Source: Streptomyces sp. NBC_01142 (lineage in GTDB: Bacteria; Actinomycetota; Actinomycetes; Streptomycetales; Streptomycetaceae). From it: a DNA stretch of 64,000 bases. Positions 1-9,453 of this stretch are shown here, in pieces. A program made the translations under genes and the position numbers. Numbering within the stretch: position 1 is the stretch's first letter; each line of letters begins with the position of its first letter. The notes under the pieces are model-generated. The model did not search any database. It worked only from the letters and a program-made list of their open reading frames with translations, and was not told the origin of the DNA. Where the stretch lies: the NCBI RefSeq assembly GCF_026341125.1, contig NZ_JAPEOR010000002.1, forward strand, positions 992,001 through 1,056,000, given 5' to 3'.

Positions 1-200
<200 letters not shown>

Positions 201-204
201 CCAC

Positions 205-345
205 TGCGGGGAGCCTCCCTGCAACAGGGGCTCCGCCCCGTACGGCCTTCGGCCGCGCCTCGATCGCCGGACGGGCCGCCATGCAGCCCCACGGGGGTCT
301 GGGTCGCGGGGTCCGGGGCGGAACCCGGTCACGGGAAGGGACGGG
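205..345. repeat. Dispersed Streptomyces intergenic repeat (copy 1)
   Basis: The space between thiG and the kinase gene holds GC-rich inverted segments, including GGAGCC...GGCTCC near 213-236. It also holds a 19-base core, CTCGATCGCCGGACGGGCC, around 259-277, followed by a ggggtccggggcgga block. The same 19-base core and a similar following block recur at about 47929-48000, so this is a dispersed intergenic element and not a gene. It may act as the thiG terminator. Confidence 0.6.
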
Positions 346-460
346 CAGGCCAGGGGCAGAGTGGGGTCGAGGTGGGGGAAAACCTCCCCCGCTGTCACAG
401 CTCGGCTTCAGTCCTGCCCCGGACCCGCCCCGGGGCGTCAGGGGTGCCGTGGGTGACTCG

Positions 461-466
461 TAGAAT
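461..466 (+). promoter_or_regulatory. -10 box TAGAAT of leaderless kinase promoter
   Basis: TAGAAT lies 7 bases before the GTG at 474, and there is no Shine-Dalgarno sequence. This spacing fits transcription starting at the G of the start codon, the usual leaderless arrangement in Streptomyces. Confidence 0.55.
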
Positions 467-473
467 CGACCAT

Positions 474-2444
474 GTGGATACGACCCTCCAGGACCCTCTC
501 GTCGGGCAGGTGCTCGACGGCCGCTACCGCGTCGAGGCGCGCATCGCCGTCGGCGGGATGGCCACGGTCTACCGGGCCGTCGACACCCGCCTCGACCGGG
601 TGCTCGCCCTCAAGGTGATGCACCCCGCCCTCGCCACCGACGCCTCCTTTGTGGAGCGCTTCATCCGCGAGGCCAAATCGGTGGCGCGGCTCGCCCACCC
701 CAATGTGGTGGGGGTCTTCGACCAGGGCGCCGAGGGTGCGTACGTCTATCTGGCGATGGAGTACGTCGCGGGCTGCACGCTGCGCGACGTCCTGCGCGAG
801 CGCGGGGCGCTCCAGCCGCGCGCCGCGCTCGACATCCTGGAGCCCATGCTGGCTGCGCTCGGCGCGGCGCACCGGGCCGGGTTCGTCCACCGGGACATGA
901 AGCCGGAGAACGTGCTGATAGGGGACGACGGCCGGGTCAAGGTCGCCGACTTCGGTCTCGTACGGGCCGTCGGCTCCGTCACCAACACCACCGGTACCGT
1001 CCTGGGCACGGTCTCCTATCTCGCGCCGGAGCAGATCGAGTACGGCACGGCCGACACGCGTGCCGATGTGTACGCCTGCGGCGTCGTCCTCTACGAGATG
1101 CTGACCGGCTCCAAGCCGCACCACGGCGACACCCCCGCCGCGGTGCTGTTCCAGCATCTCAACGAGGACGTTCCGGCGCCCTCTGCCCTGGTCCCCGGGC
1201 TCGCCGTGGAACTCGACGAGCTGGTCGCGAGCGCGACCGCACGCAATCCCGAGGTCCGTCCGCACGACGCGGTGGCGCTGCTGGCTCAGGCACGCGAGGC
1301 GCGGGAGTCGCTCGGCGACGAGCAGCTGGACGCGGTGCCGCCGCAGGCTCACACGGACACGGAAAACGGGGCCACGGACGGGACCGGGGGTCAGGCCGAG
1401 GGCGACACGGTCCCCGCCTCCGAGGACCGTACGAGCGTGATTCCGCGTGTGCGTCCCGTCGAGGAGCCCGAGGTTCACCACACCGCCCGGCTGGCGATGC
1501 CCCCTGCGGAGCCGCCGCAGCAGCACCGGGCGTCCCGGCGCCGTACGGTCCCCGTCCCCAAGCGTGGCGTCCTCGCCCTGCTGGTCTCGCTGTTCCTGGT
1601 CCTCGGCGTGGGCGTGGGCGTCTGGTACATCAACTCCGGGCAGTTCACCCGCGTCCCCGCCCTGATCGGCAAGACCGAGCAGGAAGCCAGGCAGGAGCTC
1701 AGGAGCGCCGGGCTGGACGTGAACAACGTCCGCCGCGCGTTCAGCGAGACGGCCGAGCGGGGCACGGTCATCAACAGCGACCCGACGACCAACGCGCGCA
1801 TCCGCGGCAACGACTCGGTGACGATCATCATCTCGCGCGGTCCGAAGATCGTCGAGGTCCCCGTCCTCGAGGGCAAGCCGCTGGCCCAGGCCGAGCGCGA
1901 GCTCAAGAGAACCGGTCTCGCGCCGGGAGTGGTCACCAAGGAGTTCAGCGAGGACATCGCGCAGGGCTCGGTGATCAGTACGGACCCGGACGCCGGCACC
2001 AAGCGCAGCCCCGACACCGCGGTCGCCCTCGTGGTCAGCAAGGGCGCCCCGATCGACGTTCCGGATGTGACCGGCGACGCGCTGGAGGACGCCACCAGCG
2101 AGCTCGAAGAGGCCGGGTTCAAGGTCAAGGTCGCCGCCGGACGGATCAACTCCGCCGAGGAGGCGGGCTCCGTCGCCAAGCAGTCCGCGGCCGAGGGTGC
2201 CCAGCTGGCCCGCGGCGACACCGTCACGCTGACGGTGTCCAAGGGCCCGCGCATGATCGACGTCCCCGATGTCGTCGGTGACAACGTCGACGACGCCACC
2301 AGCGAACTGGAGTCCGCGGGCTTCGCGGTCGAGGTCGAGAAGAGCTTCCCGTTCCTCGGCGACACCGTGGAGAGCCAGTCCGTCGCGGGCGGCGACCAGG
2401 CTCCCGAGGGCAGCACGATCAAGATCAAGACCAAGGGACTGTAG
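474..2444 (+). CDS. PASTA-domain serine/threonine protein kinase (PknB type)
   Basis: The product is a 656-residue membrane kinase. The cytoplasmic kinase domain (about residues 15-280) has the glycine loop AVGGMATVY (25-33), Lys47 in ALKVM, Glu66, the catalytic loop HRDMKPEN with Asp141, and DFG at 159-161. A Pro/acid-rich linker leads to one membrane helix (about 366-388). Four extracellular PASTA repeats follow, each opening with a VPxLxG or VPDVxGD-like motif. In this family PASTA repeats bind muropeptides or lipid II and couple cell-wall state to growth and division. GTG 474 is chosen because the kinase fold begins soon after it and a leaderless -10 box precedes it; longer in-frame starts add unconserved sequence. 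Endonuclease IV follows after 5 bases, so the two may be cotranscribed. Confidence 0.93.
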   Translation: MDTTLQDPLVGQVLDGRYRVEARIAVGGMATVYRAVDTRLDRVLALKVMHPALATDASFVERFIREAKSVARLAHPNVVGVFDQGAEGAYVYLAMEYVAGCTLRDVLRERGALQPRAALDILEPMLAALGAAHRAGFVHRDMKPENVLIGDDGRVKVADFGLVRAVGSVTNTTGTVLGTVSYLAPEQIEYGTADTRADVYACGVVLYEMLTGSKPHHGDTPAAVLFQHLNEDVPAPSALVPGLAVELDELVASATARNPEVRPHDAVALLAQAREARESLGDEQLDAVPPQAHTDTENGATDGTGGQAEGDTVPASEDRTSVIPRVRPVEEPEVHHTARLAMPPAEPPQQHRASRRRTVPVPKRGVLALLVSLFLVLGVGVGVWYINSGQFTRVPALIGKTEQEARQELRSAGLDVNNVRRAFSETAERGTVINSDPTTNARIRGNDSVTIIISRGPKIVEVPVLEGKPLAQAERELKRTGLAPGVVTKEFSEDIAQGSVISTDPDAGTKRSPDTAVALVVSKGAPIDVPDVTGDALEDATSELEEAGFKVKVAAGRINSAEEAGSVAKQSAAEGAQLARGDTVTLTVSKGPRMIDVPDVVGDNVDDATSELESAGFAVEVEKSFPFLGDTVESQSVAGGDQAPEGSTIKIKTKGL

Positions 2445-2449
2445 TTCTG

Positions 2450-3298
2450 ATGCGCAACCCCGTCGGCGGCCATGTCCCCGTGGCCGGCGGCCTCGCCACC
2501 ATAGGGCTGGGCTACGCCCGGGAGCTGGAGGCGGAGACCGTACAGGTCTTCGTCGCCAACCCGCGCGGCTGGGCCACACCCATCGGAAACCCGGCGCAGG
2601 ACGAGCGGTTCCGTGCCGAGTGCGCCGCCGACGGGATATCGGCGTACGTCCATGCCCCGTATCTGATCAACTTCGGCTCGCACACCGAGGCGACCGCCGA
2701 AAAGTCCGTGGAGTCGATGCGCCACTCACTGCGCCGGGCCCGGGAGATCGGGGCGCTCGGCGTGGTGGTGCACACCGGCTCGGCGACCGGCGGCCGCACC
2801 CGGGAGGTGGCGCTGGCGCAGGTACGGGAGCGGATGCTGCCCCTGCTCGACGAGCTGACGCACGACGACGACCCGTTCCTGCTGCTGGAGTCGACGGCCG
2901 GTCAGGGCTTCTCGCTCTGTTCGAGGACCTGGGACTTCGGCCCGTACTTCGAGGCGCTGGACGCGCACCCCAAGCTGGGCGTCTGCCTGGACACCTGCCA
3001 CGTCTTCGCGGCGGGTCACGATCTCGCGGGCCCGGACGGGATGGCGCAGACCCTGGATCTGCTGGTGGACACGGTCGGGGAGGGGCGGCTGAAGCTGATC
3101 CACGCCAATGACTCCAAAGATGTGTCCGGGGCCCACAAGGACCGTCACGAGAACATTGGCGCGGGCCATATCGGCGAGGAGCCGTTCCGGGAGCTGATGC
3201 GTCACCCGGCGACCGAGGGCGTGCCACTGATCATCGAGACGCCCGGCGGCAAGGAGGGGCACGCCGCGGACGTGGCGCGGCTGAAGAAACTGCGCTGA
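2450..3298 (+). CDS. nfo: Deoxyribonuclease IV (endonuclease IV, AP endonuclease)
   Basis: A 282-residue TIM-barrel AP endonuclease, the usual family length. Zn-ligand motifs appear in order: YVHAPYLINF, VVVHTGSATGG, LLLESTAG, CLDTCHVFAAGHD and HANDSKDVSGAHKDRHENIG; the C-terminus has LIIETPGG. It incises DNA 5' of abasic sites and certain oxidised bases during base-excision repair. The ATG lies only 5 bases after the kinase stop, which suggests translational coupling. A generic sugar-phosphate isomerase name is sometimes used for this barrel superfamily, but the LDTCHxFAAGHD and HxNDS signatures favour endonuclease IV. Confidence 0.88.
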   Translation: MRNPVGGHVPVAGGLATIGLGYARELEAETVQVFVANPRGWATPIGNPAQDERFRAECAADGISAYVHAPYLINFGSHTEATAEKSVESMRHSLRRAREIGALGVVVHTGSATGGRTREVALAQVRERMLPLLDELTHDDDPFLLLESTAGQGFSLCSRTWDFGPYFEALDAHPKLGVCLDTCHVFAAGHDLAGPDGMAQTLDLLVDTVGEGRLKLIHANDSKDVSGAHKDRHENIGAGHIGEEPFRELMRHPATEGVPLIIETPGGKEGHAADVARLKKLR

Positions 3299-3314
3299 GA
3301 GACCTCCGTCGGGA

Positions 3315-3331
3315 ATACCCCAAGGGGGTAT
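3315..3331. promoter_or_regulatory. CsoR-type palindromic operator candidate
   Basis: ATACCCC-AAG-GGGGTAT is a perfect 7-base inverted repeat with a 3-base centre. The G-tract/C-tract palindrome flanked by AT matches the operator style of CsoR/RcnR-family metal or persulfide sensors. It lies 51 bases before the ATG of a His-rich membrane protein gene. No csoR gene lies nearby, so the regulator would act in trans. Confidence 0.55.
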
Positions 3332-3381
3332 ACGGTTCTTACTGTCGGCAGGAACCGCTACCCGGGTTTGGGGGCTCTCTC

Positions 3382-3921
3382 ATGCGGCACGACTCTCCCT
3401 TCCAGCACACACACCACGAGCAGCACGGGCACGACTCCCACCAGGGGAAGGCCGGACACGCAGGGCATCAGGGGCACGGCGGCACGGTCAGCTGGGCCAT
3501 GGCCGCCAGGGCCACCCTCCACTGCCTCACCGGCTGCGCCATCGGCGAGGTACTCGGCATGGTGATCGGCACCGCACTCGGCTGGGCCAATCTGCCGACG
3601 ATGATCCTTGCGATCGCCCTGGCCTTCTTCTTCGGCTACGCGCTCACCCTGCGCGGCGTCCTCAAGGCCGGCGTGGACTTCAGGACCGCCTTCCGGGTCG
3701 CGCTCGCCGCCGACACCCTCTCCATCGCCGTGATGGAACTGATCGACAACGGCGTGATCGCGTTCTGGCCCGGCGCCATGGACGCCCATCTGAGCGACCC
3801 GATGTTCTGGGGCGTCCTCGCCTTCGCCCTCTTGGCCGCCTTCCTGATCACCACACCCGTGAACAAGTGGATGATCGGCCGCGGCAAGGGCCACGCGGTG
3901 GTCCACCAGTACCACCACTGA
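3382..3921 (+). CDS. His-rich DUF4396 membrane protein
   Basis: A 179-residue protein. The first 35 residues are exceptionally His-rich (HTHHEQHGH, HQGKAGHAGHQGHGG) and could chelate metal. Four hydrophobic segments follow (about 45-70, 72-92, 105-125 and 138-160), and the tail is also His-rich (VVHQYHH). The core matches the DUF4396 family, whose function is unknown and whose members often sit near copper-handling genes. The CsoR-like palindrome upstream supports a role in copper or other soft-metal response, but transport direction and substrate are inference only. Confidence 0.75.
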   Translation: MRHDSPFQHTHHEQHGHDSHQGKAGHAGHQGHGGTVSWAMAARATLHCLTGCAIGEVLGMVIGTALGWANLPTMILAIALAFFFGYALTLRGVLKAGVDFRTAFRVALAADTLSIAVMELIDNGVIAFWPGAMDAHLSDPMFWGVLAFALLAAFLITTPVNKWMIGRGKGHAVVHQYHH

Positions 3922-3934
3922 GGAACCTCAGGAG

Positions 3935-4567
3935 TCAGAACTCCGGGCCGTCCCCCGGCTCCTCCTGATAGGAGTAGCGCTGCTCCCGCCACGGGTCGCC
4001 GAGGTTGTGATAGCCGCGCTCCTCCCAGAAGCCGCGGCGATCGGCGGTCATGTACTCCACGCCCCGGACCCATTTGGGCCCCTTCCAGGCGTACAGATGC
4101 GGTACGACCAGCCGCAGCGGGAAGCCGTGCTCGGCGGTGAGCAGCTCACCGTCCTTGTGGGTCGCGAAGATCGTGCGCTCCGAAACGAAGTCGGCGAGCC
4201 GCAGATTGGCACTGAATCCGTACTCGGCCCAGACCATGACATGGGTGACGTTCGCCGCCGGCGGCTGGAGATCCACGATCGTACGGGCGGGCACACCGCC
4301 CCATTCGGCCCCCAGCATGCTGAACTTTGTCACGCAGTGCAGATCGGCGACGACCGTCGAGAAGGGCAGTGCCGAGAACTCCTCGTGGTTCCAGCAGCGT
4401 TTGTCGCCGTCCGCCGTGGCACCGAAGACCCTGAACTCCCAGCGGTCCGGCTTGAATTTGGGTACGGGCCCATAGTGAGTGACCGGCCACCCACGCTGCA
4501 GTCGTTGCCCCGGCGGAAGCTCGGACTGCTCTGCTGCGCGGTGTTCCCGGCTCTCCGGCTGCCCCAT
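3935..4567 (-). CDS. Sulfite oxidase-like molybdopterin oxidoreductase
   Basis: The product is 210 residues and consists of a sulfite-oxidase/MsrP-type Moco domain. Visible hallmarks are VTHYGPVP near the N-terminus, the cofactor-ligating Cys in DLHCVTKFS, the LGAEWGGVPARTI turn, and FPLRLVVPHLYAWKGPKWVRGVE, which lines the active site. It has no Tat or Sec signal peptide, unlike periplasmic MsrP, so it is probably cytoplasmic. The physiological substrate is unknown. ATG 4567 is used because GAGG sits just upstream and the extra sequence before it is low-complexity. It converges with the DUF4396 gene and diverges from bfr. Confidence 0.8.
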   Translation of the reverse strand: MGQPESREHRAAEQSELPPGQRLQRGWPVTHYGPVPKFKPDRWEFRVFGATADGDKRCWNHEEFSALPFSTVVADLHCVTKFSMLGAEWGGVPARTIVDLQPPAANVTHVMVWAEYGFSANLRLADFVSERTIFATHKDGELLTAEHGFPLRLVVPHLYAWKGPKWVRGVEYMTADRRGFWEERGYHNLGDPWREQRYSYQEEPGDGPEF

Positions 4568-4723
4568 GCCCTCAATGGTGACAGACCGCGAGGGGTGGTC
4601 ATGACCAGGTCTGGGCCGATTCGGGCAACTCCTACTAAGCATGCACTTACTGGACGCCCCCCGGTCGCGATGCGAGGATGCGCGCTACCTGCCCCAGTCA
4701 CACGCGCGGAAGGAGCCTCTGCG

Positions 4724-5203
4724 ATGCAGGGCGACCCCGAGGTCATCGAGTTCCTCAATGAGCAGCTGACTGCCGAATTGACCGCGATCAACCAGTACTT
4801 CCTGCACGCGAAGATGCAGGAGAACTTCGGCTGGACGAAGCTGGCCAAGTACACCCGTGCCGAGTCGTTCGACGAGATGAAGCATGCGGAGGTGCTGACC
4901 GACCGGATCCTGTTCCTGGACGGTCTGCCCAACTACCAGCGCCTCTTCCATGTGCGCATCGGCCAGACGGTCACCGAGATGTTCCAGGCCGACCGGCAGG
5001 TCGAGGTGGAGGCGATCGACCGCCTCAGGCGCGGCATCGAGGTCATGCGCACCAAGGGCGACATCACCTCGGCGAACATCTTCGAGAGCATCCTCGCGGA
5101 CGAGGAGCACCACATCGACTATCTCGACACCCAGCTGGAGCTGGTCGAGAAGCTCGGCGAGGCGCTCTACATCGCCCAGCTGATCGAGCAGCCGGACAGC
5201 TGA
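4724..5203 (+). CDS. bfr: Bacterioferritin
   Basis: The product is 159 residues, the family's normal length, and a four-helix-bundle ferritin. Ferroxidase ligands Glu18, Glu51 and His54 are present, with Met52 as haem ligand (DEMKHAE) and the second-site motif ADEEHH near residue 130. The protein stores iron as a mineral in a 24-mer shell and oxidises Fe(II). AAGGAG lies 10 bases before ATG 4724. The release partner Bfd is encoded just downstream on the other strand. A 15-bp tandem repeat starts directly after the stop codon. Confidence 0.95.
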   Translation: MQGDPEVIEFLNEQLTAELTAINQYFLHAKMQENFGWTKLAKYTRAESFDEMKHAEVLTDRILFLDGLPNYQRLFHVRIGQTVTEMFQADRQVEVEAIDRLRRGIEVMRTKGDITSANIFESILADEEHHIDYLDTQLELVEKLGEALYIAQLIEQPDS

Positions 5204-5267
5204 CGGTCACGGCCGGGGCACTCAATCACAGCCGGGGCGGTCACGGCCGGGGCGGTCACGGCCGGGG
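5204..5267. repeat. 15-bp tandem repeat directly after bfr stop
   Basis: The unit CGGTCACGGCCGGGG occurs at 5204-5218, 5238-5252 and 5253-5267, with a variant, CAATCACAGCCGGGG, at 5223-5237. The first copy begins at the base after the bfr stop codon. Confidence 0.85.
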
Positions 5268-5332
5268 CAGGGCTACCAGGCAGGGACCGGAGCCGGGCGG
5301 ACGGACTGCCCAGCCACGCAGCCCTCGTCGGG

Positions 5333-5599
5333 TCAGGCAGCCTCGTCCAGAACCTCGACCGCATCGAGCTCATGCCCGCGCTCACCCGCCAGTGCAGGCT
5401 TGCCCTGCTCGAGCAGGTCGCGCCGCGGGCAGCTGCCGCGGCCGAGAATCCCCTGGATACGGCGTACGCATGAACCGCAGTCGGTGCCGGCCTTGGACAC
5501 CGACGCTATCTGGCGGGGAGTACAGGCACCGGCGTCCGCGTGTTCCTTTACCTGCTTTTCCGTGATGCCGAAGCATGAGCAGACATACACGCGGTTCAC
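5333..5599 (-). CDS. bfd: Bacterioferritin-associated ferredoxin
   Basis: An 88-residue BFD-like [2Fe-2S] protein. The four cysteine ligands are in VCSCFGIT near the N-terminus and DCGSCVRRI at about residues 40-43. Bfd docks on bacterioferritin and passes electrons to the haem so that stored iron is reduced and released. It is about 25 residues longer than E. coli Bfd because of a C-terminal tail. The iron box 45 bases upstream predicts expression during iron starvation, opposite to storage, which fits the release role. The gene converges with bfr. Confidence 0.9.
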   Translation of the reverse strand: MNRVYVCSCFGITEKQVKEHADAGACTPRQIASVSKAGTDCGSCVRRIQGILGRGSCPRRDLLEQGKPALAGERGHELDAVEVLDEAA

Positions 5600-5643
5600 C
5601 TCCCGGGCGGGATTGTTGGGCCAACGCCTTTCCCGATGATCGG

Positions 5644-5662
5644 TGAGGCTAACCTAACCTTA
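5644..5662 (-). promoter_or_regulatory. Iron box (DmdR1/IdeR operator) of bfd
   Basis: TGAGGCTAACCTAACCTTA matches the 19-bp palindromic consensus of actinobacterial DtxR-family iron repressors (TTAGGTTAGSCTAACCTAA) at about 15 of 19 positions. It lies 45 bases upstream of the bfd start, in promoter position. Fe(II)-loaded repressor would block bfd when iron is plentiful. Confidence 0.75.
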
Positions 5663-5693
5663 CCCGCAGGGCCGGGCACGTAAAAGCCCCGGA

Positions 5694-5740
5694 AACGACG
5701 GTGGGGCGCGGATCACATCGATCCGCGCCCCACCGTTGTT
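5694..5740 (-). terminator. Terminator of the DAHP synthase gene
   Basis: A 21-bp stem with one mismatch (arms 5694-5714 and 5720-5740) closes a 5-base loop, 10 bases past the DAHP synthase stop. It lacks a U-run, as is common in Streptomyces. It also insulates bfd from readthrough. Confidence 0.8.
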
Positions 5741-5749
5741 GATCCGTCA

Positions 5750-7310
<1,561 letters not shown>

Positions 7311-7355
7311 CCCAGCGGAAACGGCCGTTCCTCCCACTCGGAAGGAACACCCCGG

Positions 7356-9299
7356 ATGCCACCGATGCCACCGACGCCGCGGACGCCCCAGCCGCCGCGG
7401 CTGCCGCTGCACCCCCGGACGCTCATCGGCCGACTGCTCGACGACGACTGCCCGCCCTTCGCCCTGCTCCGCCGGCGCACCCCAGGCCACGACCACGACA
7501 CCGTCGAGGTCCTGATCGGCGCCGTGCACGAGCTCGAGCGGCTCGCCGACATCCCGGACGGCGACCGCGTCTCGCTCGCCCTGGTCCCGTTCTGCCAGAT
7601 CAGGGAGCGCGGCTTCGACGTGCGCGACGACGGGACGCCGCTGTCCGTGCTCGTCGCCGACGAGTCGTACGAAATCCCGCTCGCCGATGTCCTGGAGAGC
7701 CTGCCCGCGCACGCCGTACGGGTCGAGGGCGGGGCCTTCGACGTCGACGACGACGAGTACGCGGGCATCGTCCGGCGCGTCATCGACGACGAGATCGGCC
7801 GGGGCGAGGGCGCGAACTTCGTCATCCGCCGCACCTATACCGGTCACATCCCGGGCTTCGGCCGGGCCGACGCCCTCGCCCTGTTCCGGCGGCTGCTGTC
7901 CGGCGAGCGGGGCGCGTACTGGACCTTCGTCGTGCACACCGGGGAGCGCACGCTGGTGGGCGCCAGCCCCGAGGTCCATGTGCGGATGAGCGGCGGCACG
8001 GTCGTGATGAACCCGATCAGCGGGACCTATCGCTATCCGCCCGAGGGACCGGCCCCCGAGGCGCTGCTCGCCTTTCTCGACGACCGCAAGGAGCGCGAGG
8101 AGCTCTCCATGGTCGTCGACGAGGAACTGAAGATGATGTGCACCGTCGGCGACATGGGCGGTGTCGTCATCGGGCCCCGGCTCAAGGAGATGGCCCATCT
8201 CGCGCACACCGAGTACGAGCTGCGGGGCCGCTCGTCCCTCGATGTACGGGAGGTGCTGAAGGAGACCATGTTCGCGGCGACGGTCACCGGCTCACCCGTA
8301 CAGAACGCCTGCCGGGTCATCGAACGCCACGAGCCCCTCGGGCGGGACGGGGTCGGGCGCGGCTACTACGCGGGCGCGCTGGCGCTGATCGGCAAGGACG
8401 CGGGCGGGGCGCAGACCCTCGACTCCCCCATCCTGATCCGTACGGCCGACATCGACGCCGGGGGCGCGCTACGCGTACCGGTCGGGGCGACCCTGGTGCG
8501 GCACTCCGACCCGGCGGGCGAGGTCGCCGAGACACACGCCAAGGCGGCCGGCGTACTGGCCGCGCTGGGGGTGCGCCCCGGGCGGCCGCCGGAGCACGAC
8601 AAGCGCCCGAAGCTCGCCGACGACCCGCGGGTGCAGGCCGCCCTCGACGCCCGTCGCGCCGATCTCGCACCCTTCTGGCTGCGGATGCAGGCGCGCAGCG
8701 CACAGCTGACCGGCCACGCCCTGGTGGTCGACGGCGAGGACACGTTCACCGCGATGCTCGCTCATCTGCTGCGCTCCTCGGGCTTGGAGGTGACGGTACG
8801 GCGGTACGACGAGCCGGGCCTGCGGGAGAGAGCGCTGGCCCACGAGGGACCGGTGGTGCTGGGGCCGGGGCCCGGTGATCCGGCCGACGCCGACGATCCG
8901 AAGATGTGCTTCCTGCGCGCGCTCACCGCCGATCTGCTCCGGGAGCACCGTCACGGGCTGCTGGGCGTCTGTCTCGGCCATGAGCTGATGGCGGCCGAGC
9001 TGGGCCTGGAGATCGTCCGGAAGGACGCGCCCCACCAGGGGGCGCAGGAGCGGATCGACTTCTTCGGGCGCAGCGAGACGGTGGGCTTCTACAACAGCTT
9101 CACGGCGCGCTGTGACGAGAAGGCGGCCGCCGAGCTGGCCATGCACCGCATCGAACTGAGCCGCGACGAGGTCAGCGGTGATGTGCACGCGCTGCGGGGC
9201 CCGGGCTTCGCGGGCCTGCAGTTCCACCCGGAGTCGGTGCTCACGATGGACGGGGCGGCGCTCACCGCGACGCTGCTCGCGGGGGTCCTCGTCGGCTGA
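7356..9299 (+). CDS. Fused anthranilate synthase (TrpE-TrpG)
   Basis: A 647-residue fusion. The N-terminal chorismate-utilising domain (to about 440) shows NPISGTYRYPPEG, ELKMMCTVGDMG, TVTGSPVQNACRVIE and GRGYYAGALALIGKD. The C-terminal class I glutamine amidotransferase (about 460-647) shows VLGPGPGDP, the nucleophile Cys near 539 in GVCLGHELMA, and the catalytic FHPES near 623. It converts chorismate and glutamine-derived ammonia to anthranilate. The classic LLES feedback motif of TrpE is not obvious near the N-terminus. Similar fusions (PhzE) make aminodeoxyisochorismate, but the Trp-codon attenuator argues for tryptophan supply. GGAAGGA precedes ATG 7356. Confidence 0.88.
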   Translation: MPPMPPTPRTPQPPRLPLHPRTLIGRLLDDDCPPFALLRRRTPGHDHDTVEVLIGAVHELERLADIPDGDRVSLALVPFCQIRERGFDVRDDGTPLSVLVADESYEIPLADVLESLPAHAVRVEGGAFDVDDDEYAGIVRRVIDDEIGRGEGANFVIRRTYTGHIPGFGRADALALFRRLLSGERGAYWTFVVHTGERTLVGASPEVHVRMSGGTVVMNPISGTYRYPPEGPAPEALLAFLDDRKEREELSMVVDEELKMMCTVGDMGGVVIGPRLKEMAHLAHTEYELRGRSSLDVREVLKETMFAATVTGSPVQNACRVIERHEPLGRDGVGRGYYAGALALIGKDAGGAQTLDSPILIRTADIDAGGALRVPVGATLVRHSDPAGEVAETHAKAAGVLAALGVRPGRPPEHDKRPKLADDPRVQAALDARRADLAPFWLRMQARSAQLTGHALVVDGEDTFTAMLAHLLRSSGLEVTVRRYDEPGLRERALAHEGPVVLGPGPGDPADADDPKMCFLRALTADLLREHRHGLLGVCLGHELMAAELGLEIVRKDAPHQGAQERIDFFGRSETVGFYNSFTARCDEKAAAELAMHRIELSRDEVSGDVHALRGPGFAGLQFHPESVLTMDGAALTATLLAGVLVG

Positions 9300-9371
9300 A
9301 CGGAGCTGTTGAGGCGCGGCGGGAACCGGGGCGTTTCCGTCTCGCCTCCCGGAGCAGGGGCGCAAGGTGAG

Positions 9372-9414
9372 CCATGGGCCGGATATCGCGCATACCGAAT
9401 ACGCCGGCCCATGG
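9372..9414. terminator. Inverted repeat between convergent trpEG and pfkA
   Basis: CCATGGGCCGG (9372-9382) is perfectly complementary to CCGGCCCATGG (9404-9414) with a 21-base loop. Lying between two converging genes, it probably serves as a bidirectional terminator. Confidence 0.5.
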
Positions 9415-9453
9415 GGCAGCGGTCAGGGGGCAGCCGGACAGCCCGTCAGCCCG

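Noticed and set aside
438..2579. Long open frame (about 713 codons) antisense to the PASTA kinase gene
   Set aside because: It is a high-GC shadow frame. The sense strand has clear kinase and PASTA motifs, and the antisense product has no recognisable domain.
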